From Anisodus tanguticus (lineage: Eukaryota; Streptophyta; Magnoliopsida; Solanales; Solanaceae): a DNA stretch of 64,000 bases. The DNA lies in contig CM067548.1 in NCBI GenBank assembly GCA_034509755.1, forward strand, positions 8,577,188 to 8,641,187, read 5' to 3'. Positions 39,501 to 44,468 of the stretch are shown in pieces (position 1 is the stretch's first letter; every line of letters starts with the position of its first letter). The notes under the pieces were generated by a model. It was not told the origin of the DNA. It was given only the letters and a program-made list of their open reading frames with translations, and ran no database searches. The translations under genes and the position numbers were made by a program.

Positions 39501-42159
39501 CCACATCGCATATTGGACGTTTTCCATCTCAAGCACAATAGGAATATTGTTCTTGACGTTAGAAACCATGATGGTAGGATGAAAATTATTCTTAGACATA
39601 TTGAAAGAACAAAGAAGGAGGAGAAATTTGGGAATAGTAAGAGAGATTTGTGAGAGCGGAAGACGGAATTTGGATAAGAAACCCGAGGGGGGGGTTTCGG
39701 CCGAGAAAGGGCACAAAATTTGGGAGAGAAAATTTGTGTTAGACCTAGTCTCTTGATACAATGAAAGAAATAATCCCCTTGATTATTTTCATTAATTGAA
39801 AATGTATATTTACAAGATACAAAATAGGAGAATCCTATTCCTATTCTATTCCTAAAACCTTATTCTACCATAATTCTAACTATACAATTATGGTAAGTGT
39901 ATAAGACTAATTAAGGTAACATTTACACTACAATATACTACAAATATATATACCATATATACAAGATTGCAACCTGCCAATCTACCCGTGATGGGCTTCC
40001 AAGATGGGCCATTGGACTACCGAGCTGGGCCATGCTTCTGTATTCCCGTGATATACACTTCTGTATATCAAGTGTATATCATGGGTATATTACATTGTTT
40101 AACATTGACAAAAAAGGAAAGAAACACTTTTTGAAATGAATTAAAAAGAAAAATAAGGCAATCTTTTTTAAAACAGAGGGAGTAAAACAACAAGTATATC
40201 AATAAAGTTACAGTAACATTTTTCCCATTACGAAGTGATTTGTGTTAAGTCCCACATCGGAAATGGAATGAGAATATAGACTCCTTATAAGGACTTGCAC
40301 AATCCTCACCCTACAAGCTAGCTTTTGGGGTTGAGTTAGGCCCAAGATCCAATCTTTACATTGTATCAGAGCCAGGCCATTCCAATTCTTTGTTCACCGA
40401 TGTTGGACCCCCAAATTATATTGTTCACGCTCCAGTTAACGAGGTCTGGACGTGCGGGGGAGTGTTAAGAGTCCCACATCGGAAATAGAATGGGAATATG
40501 AACTCCTTATATGGACTTAGACAATCCTCACCCTATAAGCTAACTTTTGATTGAGTTAGGTCAAAAAGTCATTCTTTACAATTTTAAGTTGATACTTTAA
40601 ATTGTCAAAACTGTACGTACCTCGAAACAACAAAGTTCCCTGCCCATCATGGAACTGCTTAACAGTTTGCAACAGTACAATTTAAGCACAAGTTTTCTTT
40701 ATTTTGTAACATAAATGTCAGTTTAATATTGCTATATTACACAAAATATACTCTTAGCTGGAAATTGTATTTCCGGTAACAATATAATGACATGATACAC
40801 AATCTTTGAAGCCAAATAAAATAAAAAAACATAAAACTCAACCACTTTAACCAATGTAGGACTATCCGACCCATGAACTTGATCTATCTTAAATGGAAAA
40901 GTCGATGTGTCATTGGAAAAAGATGGGTTTGTACGTACTCTTGACAATTCATGCTTGTTTTTATGAAATTGGTCATAAATAAATTTGGTGATACAAAGTG
41001 ATCTATTGTTAATGACTCTTCTTTGCCGTACAATAATGTTATTCACAAAGATGGAAACTTTTATATGTTATTGATAATACTGAGAGTGGAGTACTTGTTA
41101 AATTGAATTATGGGTCATTGCATTTAAGTACGTTGTTTCTAAACTCTGTGTTTGGTGGACATAAAATATTTCTTGTAAAATCTTGTGGGGACTTGTTGAT
41201 GGTTGACAAATATTTGAGTAATGATTCTGAAGATGTCTGAATACAATGAGAATGTTGAGTTTTATGAGGAGTTTGATTTTACATAGAAACTTGAAAGGAT
41301 GGTTAATTTTGAAGTTTATAAATTGGACGGAGATACGCAATAGGTCACTGGTTTGAAAGATAGAATATTGATTTGTTTTTCTGGTTTTGTGAGTTGGGTT
41401 CATTGGCCGATAGTCTTATATATTGGTTAAAATGCTTGGATTTTATGTTTTTTTTTTGGCTTCAAACGTCTTGAAACGTCTTGTGTCATACCATTAAATT
41501 GGTTAACTTGTGTCATATCATTAAAGTATATTTAATGTGATATAACAATTAAAAAGTAAATAAAGAAAAGTGACTTTTATTTGTTACTATATTATTTTTG
41601 ATAATTTACTGATTTTTCAATTGCAAAATAAAGAACACTATTTTCAAGAGTGGAATGATCGTATAAGCAATTAGCTCTTAACTTGATGTGTATACACCAT
41701 CAAGAATTTGCGATTGAGTGTAGAGTTAAATTGCACATGAGTAGCAAACCATTCAGCAATCTCATAGTGGGAAAGGAGATTAATATATATTAGCAGAGGT
41801 TGAAAAATAGAAACATATAACACACTTGAGAATTACCCCTTACATGCTGAAATGGTTATTGGTTTGTAAATAGCACTTCTTGGAATGATCACTCTTGGGT
41901 GTATATATTATGCAGGAATGGATCAGATATTCGAGGATACTTTGTGTGGTCCTTTCTAGATGGCTTGGAATTACTGGCTGGTTACTATTCGTCTTATGGC
42001 TTATACTATGTGGATTTGAATGACAAAGACTTGAAAAGATATCGAAAACTATCTGCAGTTTGGTACTCCAAGTTCTTGAAGGGAATAAACAGCTTAAAGG
42101 CAAGCACAGATATCGTTTCAGACAAAGAATTCGGATCAAAACTCCTGCTTTCCCAATAG
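6465..42159 (+). CDS. Beta-glucosidase, GH1, BGLU11-like (ten exons, 5' exons outside window)
   Basis: This is a plant GH1 beta-glucosidase, which hydrolyses beta-glucosides by a retaining double-displacement mechanism. Ten exons (6465-6540, 6641-6712, 7001-7088, 22823-23081, 23797-23912, 33862-34082, 34181-34209, 34285-34372, 34627-34717, 41916-42159) all have GT donors and AG acceptors. They sum to 1284 nt in one uninterrupted frame. The family signature YRFSISWSR, acid/base Glu in TTLNEANVFAFGGYD, INPVIFGDYP, nucleophile Glu in VHENG and RGYFVWSFLD occur in family order. NEA instead of NEP, and His before the nucleophile, are typical of the BGLU11 clade as I know it. The usual length is about 510 residues; 427 are visible, so about 80-90 N-terminal residues, including any signal peptide, lie upstream or are lost. 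Function is plausible but expression is unproven. Confidence 0.88.
6641..6712 (+). CDS. GH1 beta-glucosidase, visible exon 2
   Basis: Completes the shared Asn codon and encodes GKGPVNLKALQYYNNLINEL and ITH. It is preceded by CTCAG; the donor GTCGTC is weaker than consensus, but the phase (one base carried) matches the next exon. Confidence 0.92.
7001..7088 (+). CDS. GH1 beta-glucosidase, visible exon 3
   Basis: Encodes GIQPHVTLFHSDLPQALEDE and YGGWLNRKI, with the conserved HVTLFHSDLPQALED strand (most homologues have HWDLPQ). The donor GTACGT opens a 15.7-kb intron filled with transposons. Confidence 0.92.
7122..8031. mobile_element. Mutator-type MITE with long inverted arms
   Basis: The element folds almost end to end. 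The left arm starts CGGAAAAGAGTCAAAAATAT and the right arm, reverse complemented, starts CGGTATAGGGTGCAAATG. Both then share GAAATTGA and CTTCCGTTAATAGTT, and pairing continues for several hundred bases on either side of a short AT-rich centre near 7600. A perfect 9-bp target duplication TTGATTTAA flanks it (7113-7121, 8032-8040), the size expected for Mutator-like elements. It has no coding capacity. It lies in the intron directly after the exon ending at 7088. Confidence 0.85.
8288..8465 (+). mobile_element. tRNA-derived SINE (TS/SolS-like)
   Basis: A box B-like GGTACGAGCCC occurs at 8344-8354, one base from the GGTTCGANNCC consensus. It is followed by the family body with GGTAGGGAGC, CCCAAATGGGCC, TAGTCTGACTCCGATG and GGGACACTAA, as in Solanaceae SINEs I know. 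Box A is degenerate and no clear target duplication is visible, so it is an old, probably damaged copy. Confidence 0.65.
8567..8929 (+). pseudogene. RTE-clade LINE, C-terminal RT fragment (5'-truncated, part 1)
   Basis: Encodes the RTE signature MRWFGHIQRRDTNDPVQRCE, then RGRGRPKKYW and DRGLWRTQIRIEG, followed by the stop at 8805-8807. Upstream, VEDKMREAG is one base out of frame. The 3' UTR is cut by copia copy A at 8930 and resumes at 13950. This is a typical 5'-truncated LINE insertion. Confidence 0.85.
8930..9213 (-). repeat. 3' LTR of copia A
   Basis: 284 bp, TG at 8930 and CA at 9212-9213 on the plus strand. A perfect 15-bp stem (9167-9181 with 9184-9198) sits near the tip. The reverse-strand tip TGTTAA supplies the pol stop codon. 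Confidence 0.9.
9208..13480 (-). pseudogene. Copia A gag-pol (broken)
   Basis: Gag begins at the ATG at 13480. A TAG at about 13184 (from a Trp codon by comparison with copies B and C) ends the first ORF; gag continues with a CCHC-less Gly/Asn/Lys-rich tail to about 12650. Protease WYMDTGATTHV lies near 12390, GAG-pre-integrase at 12146-11868, integrase at 11852-11286, RT with LLYVDDIIL at about 10150, and RNase H to 9208. At least six frameshifts or stops separate these blocks, so it cannot make a polyprotein. The stop (TAA, 9208-9210) is inside the LTR. Confidence 0.9.
13645..13944 (-). repeat. 5' LTR of copia A
   Basis: 300 bp, starting TGAAAGAAATAATCC on the plus strand next to the PBS. 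The outer end reads TTTAATA instead of TTTAACA, a single change that destroyed the terminal CA. It contains an extra ACACAATATAC unit and an AATACAAATTATGG insertion absent from the other LTR. Confidence 0.88.
13950..14190 (+). mobile_element. RTE-clade LINE 3' end (part 2)
   Basis: Contains the conserved plant RTE 3' tail: GAGCTGAGGGTCTTTCG, AAACAACC, CTACCC, AGGTCTG, ACTCTACCCTCC, CAGAACCCAC and TGTGGGATTCCACTG, ending in GTTGTTA. It continues the LINE interrupted at 8929, with copia A between the halves. Confidence 0.8.
14191..14396. other. AT-rich intron sequence
   Basis: No coding or repeat signature recognised. Confidence 0.4.
14397..14515 (+). mobile_element. Second RTE-type LINE/SINE 3' tail
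   Basis: GAGCTATGTGTCTATCGAAG, CAACCTCTTTACC, ATAAGATCTTCACACGCTCT and CTTGTGGGATCACACTGGG form a diverged copy of the same tail seen at 14090-14180. Only the 3' end is present, as for a severely 5'-truncated LINE or a SINE using the LINE tail. Confidence 0.65.
14713..14928 (+). repeat. 5' LTR of old copia
   Basis: 216 bp, the same length as its partner with no large gaps but clearly diverged (roughly one base in eight by eye), so the insertion is much older than copia C or E. Confidence 0.88.
15129..15510. mobile_element. Tourist-like (PIF/Harbinger) MITE
   Basis: A 382-bp element with 20-bp terminal inverted repeats, TAGCCTGTTTGGCCAAGCTT at the left and its complement with one mismatch at the right. 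TTA flanks both sides (15126-15128, 15511-15513). It is non-coding and AAAA/TTTT-rich inside, and sits in the 5' internal part of the old copia. Confidence 0.82.
15559..15690 (+). mobile_element. Truncated Stowaway-like MITE end
   Basis: CTCCCTCTGTTCCAAAAAGA after TA matches the family terminus. No matching right end is found, so only one end remains. Confidence 0.5.
16963..17262 (+). repeat. 5' LTR of copia B
   Basis: 300 bp with TG at 16963 and CA at 17261-17262. A stem TGTGATATACA/TGTATATCACA (16984-16994, 17010-17020) lies near the tip, followed by a GC-rich block (17058-17130) not shared with copies A or C. Confidence 0.9.
17423..21720 (+). pseudogene. Copia B gag-pol (broken, 3'-truncated)
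   Basis: Gag starts at ATG 17423 and stays open to a TAG at 18254-18256, the longest intact gag of the family here. The same frame resumes with a Pro/Gly-rich spacer and protease WYMDTGATTHM (DTG at 18575-18583). A one-base shift in a T run near 18840 moves the frame to GAG-pre-integrase and integrase (to about 19979). Compensating shifts disturb the integrase core between 19380 and 19450. RT with LLYIDDIIL (YIDD at 20821-20832) follows, with a TAG at 20710-20712 replacing a Trp codon. Another shift near 21250 precedes RNase H, which is cut at 21720. Confidence 0.9.
21721..21731 (+). repeat. Residual tip of the deleted 3' LTR of copia B
   Basis: Eleven bases, TTATTTCTTTC, equal the end of the 5' LTR (17251-17261) and sit directly before the GGTAG duplication. 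Confidence 0.75.
22522..22737 (+). repeat. 3' LTR of old copia
   Basis: Starts TGTTATAGATATTATTTATT and ends TTTTATAACA, directly followed by target duplication GGTAC. The GH1 exon begins only 85 bp downstream, so the insertion landed close to the splice acceptor. Confidence 0.9.
22823..23081 (+). CDS. GH1 beta-glucosidase, visible exon 4 (acid/base Glu)
   Basis: Encodes visible residues 79-165. It contains YADVCFKEFGDR and TTLNEANVFAFGGYDVG; the catalytic acid/base Glu is the GAG at 22899-22901. A Cys-containing loop (ARCSSPFG, HCNSGGN) and YIVAHNMLLAHA follow, all expected for plant GH1. The acceptor is ATGCAG and the donor GTACGT. Confidence 0.95.
23082..23796 (+). other. GH1 intron, no insertion recognised
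   Basis: A 715-bp intron between GTACGT and GTGCAG. It is AT-rich; I see no terminal repeats or coding potential. Confidence 0.6.
23797..23912 (+). CDS. GH1 beta-glucosidase, visible exon 5
   Basis: Encodes SIQQGFLGINVYTMMFVPNT through RAFQFYTGW. The final Trp codon is split (TG|G), matching the next exon 9.9 kb away. The acceptor GTGCAG and donor GTAAGT are near consensus. Confidence 0.93.
23913..24731. other. GH1 intron sequence left of copia C
   Basis: Contains a loose repeat of TAGTTTAGT and a pair of similar stretches around 24330 and 24620 (CAAGTTCTGTCGA, CGAGTTCTGTCGA). No element boundaries could be set. Confidence 0.4.
24737..25049 (-). repeat. 3' LTR of copia C
   Basis: 313 bp, plus-strand TGAAAGAAATAAT...TTTAACA. 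A perfect 18-bp stem with 3-nt loop (24997-25014 with 25018-25035) lies near the tip. Confidence 0.93.
25044..29343 (-). pseudogene. Copia C gag-pol (broken)
   Basis: Gag ATG is at 29343. A TAG at 29122-29124 interrupts gag; reading resumes to about 28705, where a shift occurs. Protease WYMDTGATTHM lies near 28230, integrase at about 27700-27200, RT with LLYVDDIIL near 26010, and RNase H to the TAA at 25044-25046. Despite recent LTRs, the coding region carries about eight stops or shifts, suggesting it was already defective when it moved or was mobilised in trans. Confidence 0.9.
29501..29811 (-). repeat. 5' LTR of copia C
   Basis: 311 bp, next to the PBS. The tip stem is retained apart from one mismatch (GTATG for GTGTG). 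Confidence 0.93.
29817..30868. other. GH1 intron between copia C and the pogo element
   Basis: No coding region. Between about 30605 and 30780 there are repeated phrases of the type TCACTCAATTTT and AATATCACA, which look like an MITE-derived internal repeat whose ends I cannot fix. Confidence 0.4.
30871..33074 (+). mobile_element. Pogo-type (Lemi1/Emigrant-like) DNA transposon
   Basis: A 2204-bp element has perfect 24-bp terminal inverted repeats beginning CAGTAAAACCTCTATAAATT (30871-30894, 33051-33074), flanked by TA on both sides (30869-30870, 33075-33076). These termini match what I remember of the Arabidopsis Emigrant MITE and Medicago Lemi1 (Tc1/mariner, pogo group). Subterminal repeats of TCTATAAATTAATA are present. 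The transposase inside is on the plus strand, the same as the GH1 gene. Confidence 0.9.
31305..32710 (+). pseudogene. Pogo/Tigger-type transposase (CENP-B-like, DDE), one frameshift
   Basis: Catalyses cut-and-paste transposition in this group. Residues 1-65 from ATG 31305 form a helix-turn-helix (DLQEWVDEKYRLKVSQGTIS). Near 31500-31510 the frame shifts by what looks like a single lost base, and the second frame runs uninterrupted to the TGA at 32708-32710. It has a CENP-B-type HTH (FSQGWLEKFKVRHGIKSFRR) and the DDE_1 catalytic core. The three acidic residues are in NLDETGLFY (about 31853), MVDNCPAH (32162) and SKIQPCDVGI (32258), with about 31 residues between the second and third. Combined length would be about 467 residues, close to full length. 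Confidence 0.88.
33077..33861. other. Intron with a possible degenerate MITE
   Basis: ATCAATTTATGTGAAAGA near 33402 and TTCACATAAGATGGATGGAA near 33739, followed by GGGAGTA, could be the two ends of a decayed Stowaway-like MITE. The inverted repeat is short and imperfect. Confidence 0.35.
33862..34082 (+). CDS. GH1 beta-glucosidase, visible exon 6
   Basis: Completes the Trp codon and encodes FINPVIFGDYPEIMKKNAG, FTRHES and VDFIGINHYFPARV, hallmark plant GH1 motifs including the active-site NHY. I chose the donor at 34083 (GTATGT) over GTGTAT at 34081 because only the former keeps the frame open into the next exon. Confidence 0.92.
34181..34209 (+). CDS. GH1 beta-glucosidase, visible micro-exon 7 (29 nt)
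   Basis: A 29-nt exon between TGCTACAG and GTGAGA encoding YEIGHKLSTP with the carried base. It is supported by exact phase match on both sides. Such a short exon would be missed by simple ORF scans. Confidence 0.8.
34285..34372 (+). CDS. GH1 beta-glucosidase, visible exon 8 (nucleophile Glu)
   Basis: Encodes YEVRPWDLYAVLEQLKQSYG and NPPLFVHENG. The catalytic nucleophile Glu is the GAA at 34366-34368. The final Gly codon is split with the next exon. Confidence 0.94.
34627..34717 (+). CDS. GH1 beta-glucosidase, visible exon 9
   Basis: Encodes GQRLPRNQTLIDTVRIDYVR and AYIGSVLRAL, the helix after the nucleophile. The AG|G split Arg codon pairs with the last exon. The donor GTGAGA opens a 7.2-kb intron carrying a copia, a MITE and a TRIM. 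Confidence 0.93.
34926..35247 (-). repeat. 3' LTR of copia D
   Basis: 322 bp. The tip carries a perfect 13-bp stem CCCGTGATATACA/TGTATATCACGGG (35199-35211 with 35216-35228). Confidence 0.92.
35242..39599 (-). pseudogene. Copia D gag-pol (broken)
   Basis: Gag ATG is at 39599 and is interrupted by TAG at 39378-39380, the same codon as in copia C. Gag continues to about 38750 with a frameshift near 39010. Protease NWYIDTGATTHM is near 38480. Integrase (37915-37300) runs into a long open stretch 37734-36469 covering the linker and the first half of RT. RT continues with LLYLDDIIF (Leu for Val) near 36210. RNase H runs to about 35347, broken by a TAA there, with the family stop at 35242-35244. 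Confidence 0.9.
39762..40104 (-). repeat. 5' LTR of copia D
   Basis: 343 bp, longer than its partner mainly because of a repeated AGTGTATATCA in the right arm of the tip stem (about 40060-40075) and a repeated TATTCC unit near 39838. Confidence 0.9.
40243..40580 (+). mobile_element. TRIM (terminal-repeat retrotransposon in miniature)
   Basis: Two 118-bp LTRs (40243-40360, 40463-40580) start TGTTAAG and GTCCCACATCGG and end CTTTACA, the classical TRIM/Katydid signature. Between them are only 102 bp: a PBS TTGTATCAGAGCC (40361-40373, one base from the initiator-Met site) and a polypurine GCGGGGGAG (40454-40462). The flanks ATTTG and ATTTT are a near-match target duplication. It is non-coding and must have been moved in trans. 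Confidence 0.92.
40586..41915. other. Remainder of the last GH1 intron
   Basis: AT-rich. Two minus-strand ORFs of about 100 codons (40732-41046, 41098-41403) have no recognisable domain and biased composition; I regard them as chance. The intron ends with TATTATGCAG. Confidence 0.5.
41916..42159 (+). CDS. GH1 beta-glucosidase, last exon
   Basis: Encodes NGSDIRGYFVWSFLDGLELL, SSYGLYYVDLND and the C-terminal helix to a TAG stop at 42157-42159. The WSFLD motif with the substrate-binding Trp is intact. The C-terminus extends beyond the catalytic barrel and ends FGSKLLLSQ. Confidence 0.95.
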
Positions 42160-42515
42160 ATTGTAATTAATATTGATATGGAACAACGTTTAGGAGGGAA
42201 GTTTCACATGTTTGGAAATTGGAACTACTCAAAACAATGATTTCAAAATAAATTGTCAATGGCATTCTACTTTATCTTAGTTGTACAATATTATTGTCCT
42301 TGTTTTATAAAATACTAATTTCTCGGCACGTGCATTGCACATATATGTCGAGTCATGTAGTACATGTGTTGCAATACATTGTATTTTAATATTAAAGTGC
42401 ATTACTTTAGTGGGTAGACATTTCGTGACAAAAAATCAATTTCACTAAGTCCGCATCTTTTTCTCAAAAAATGCTTCCCAGGTGAACAAGAATTATGTTT
42501 TGTCAACTTTTAGCA
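42160..42515 (+). other. GH1 3' UTR and flank
   Basis: Non-coding sequence with AATAAA at 42247 and a CACGTGCATTGCACAT palindromic stretch near 42328. No gene. Confidence 0.4.
42247..42252 (+). promoter_or_regulatory. Possible polyadenylation signal AATAAA
   Basis: AATAAA lies 88 bp after the GH1 stop codon in AT-rich sequence, a reasonable 3' UTR position. Plant signals are loose, so this is only suggestive. Confidence 0.35.
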
Positions 42516-44272
42516 TGGCTGAAGGAGTTAATTTCCGGAAATATTTGGGTTTCCAATTTTAAGGAAGATTTCCAATTTTTGGTTGATAGTTTCAAAATGC
42601 GTCTATTTCACTCTTAATAAGTGCGGGTCGAGCAGCTCTTATTCGCTCTACCCTGAACTCTCTGCGATTTATAAAACTTCCATCTTACATTATTCGTGGT
42701 TTGGAAAGATACGAACGCAACTTTTATTGGGGGCACTACTCCTTTAAAGAAAAAGTTACATCTTGTTAAGTGGTTTACTGTTACAACTTGTAAGGATACT
42801 GGGGGATTGGGTATTCAAGATCTGGCAACTAAAAATAATGCTCTTCTAGCTTCTACTGCTTGGAGACTCTTCCATTTGCAGAACACAATGTGGGCTGTTG
42901 TTTTGAGGAATAAGTACCTTCACTGATCCTCTAATACACAAGCTATGTCACCAACTTGGAAAACTCTCCAATCCAACGGAGATCACATTAACTTATACAT
43001 GGACCTCTTCCCCATCATGAAGTTTGCTCCACTGTTGTCCACTATCGTTCTCACAACAGTTGGAGTTTTTCACAACTTTCCTTTGACCTTCCCCAATCCA
43101 TCTTGGATCTGGCCAGCTCTGTTTATTTTCCTCAACGTACTATTACTTTTGATCGAGTTACTTAGCGGCTGACAGACCATGGTTCTTTCACTGTCAACTC
43201 TTGTTTTCACGCCATAGATAATAATGCTTCATCTGAGCTTAGTCATAGTTCCTACTCCTTTGGTTGGATATGGAAATTGCAAATCCCTCCTAACCTTAAA
43301 CTTTTTCTTTGGCTTTTCCTACATGCCCGACTTCCCACCTCTAGTTATCTTCATCATATTACTTGTATAGAATCACCCAACTGTAGGATCTGTGCCTCGG
43401 ATGTGCCTGAGACTATTTCACATCTCTTCCTTACATGTTCTAAGGTGTTTCCTCTTTGGACAGAGTTGGGATTTGGGCAGCGAGTGCACGCGCTGGCTAA
43501 TCCAACTCAACATCCATCTTCTTGGCTGCATACTCTACTTCATCTTGTTGGTACGTATCACATAAAACATATTCCCATGAAGGTGTTTATTCCATATTGT
43601 CTCTGGTATATCTGGACACAGAAAGATATTTTTTTTTGAAGGAAAACCCTTTCATCTCTCAGTGGAATCTATTGCACATCTTGGCACTGAATTCTGCTTC
43701 TTCGCAGGATCTTCTCGACCCAATCATGCTACCATTCCTCTCTATGTGAAATGGAATCCTCCAAACCACCTTAACTACATGCTAAATACTAATGGTGTAA
43801 TTCATAGGGATACTAACTCGAGTGCTTTAGGAGAAGTTCTTAGAAATAGTGAGGGCTGTTGGATATTGGGTTTTGAACAGGTTACCCCCTTGACTAGCCC
43901 TCAAGACACTGAGCTAATGCTCTTTTAACAGGTTTGCGGTTGGCAATACAGCACCACTTTTGCCCTCTGGAAATTAACATTGATGCTCAGCGTATTACTT
44001 CTCTGTTGTGTGCAGCTACTGATCACATGTCACCACTTTTGCTTGATTGCAGGTCTCTTCTCCGGAGTCTGGTTGATCCAGTGGTACGTCATGTATACAG
44101 AGAACAAAACAAGTTGGCCGATAAACTTGCACACTTAGCTGACACCACACGTAGAAGTTCTACTACTACACTACTACTCTGCTGTTTTGGGACCCTCCTG
44201 CATCTATACTGGATATTTTACACGCTGATAAACAAAGAGGCTTGTCCGTTAGAAGGGTGAATGCTTCATCAT
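42516..44272 (+). pseudogene. L1-type LINE ORF2 3' half (RT tail, zf-RVT, RNase H), part 1
   Basis: Begins abruptly in the post-palm RT region (YLGFPILKEDF; AGRAALIRSTLNSL), then TGGLGIQDLATKNNALLA, the zf-RVT domain (PNCRICASDVPETISHLFLT, about 43380) and an RNase H-like domain (RNSEGCWILGF; DAQRITSLL; YREQNKLADKLAH). Several shifts and stops occur. The 5' end is truncated, and the element is cut by copia E at 44273 within its last codons (RRVNASS). Confidence 0.85.
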
Positions 44273-44468
44273 TGTAAGATAGAATAATTTCTCTTTCATT
44301 ATTCACAATATATATAGTTGTACAAAGATTGATTCCTAATATGGTACGAATCCTAACTTACCATACAAATGTTGATTCCTAATACAATTAGAATCCTAAG
44401 TTACCTTAAATATATATCTATCAGAATTACAAAATATATGGAGACTATTCGGTGAATATTCACTAATA
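44273..44468 (-). repeat. 3' LTR of copia E
   Basis: 196 bp, TGTAAGATAG...CACTAATA on the plus strand. It does not resemble the LTRs of copies A-D and lacks their tip stem. Polypurine TCTGAGGGGTAG (minus strand) adjoins it. Confidence 0.88.

Larger units (their letters stand above)
34926..40104 (-). mobile_element. Ty1-copia copy D (minus, full-length)
   Basis: 5179 bp with a perfect target duplication TTGAC (34921-34925, 40105-40109). The PBS beside 39761 has lost one match (TTGTATCAAGAG on the minus strand), and the polypurine tract GCGGGGGTG is beside 35248. It sits antisense in the last GH1 intron and interrupts a MITE. Confidence 0.93.
34752..40182. mobile_element. Stowaway-like MITE split by copia D
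   Basis: The left end CGCCTTCCGTTTAAAAATAT follows TA (34750-34751). The right end ...AACAGAGGGAG at 40182 precedes TA. Between them copia D occupies 34926-40104. Removing the copia and one copy of its duplication leaves about 250 bp, a normal MITE size. Confidence 0.7.

Noticed and set aside
40732..41403. Two minus-strand ORFs of about 100 codons in the last GH1 intron
   Set aside because: No recognised motif, biased composition, no promoter or conserved context visible.
41840..42139. Minus-strand 99-codon ORF
   Set aside because: Antisense shadow of the last GH1 exon.
44268..44272. ATCAT as target duplication for copia E
   Set aside because: The matching right flank reads GTTAT; too dissimilar to claim.
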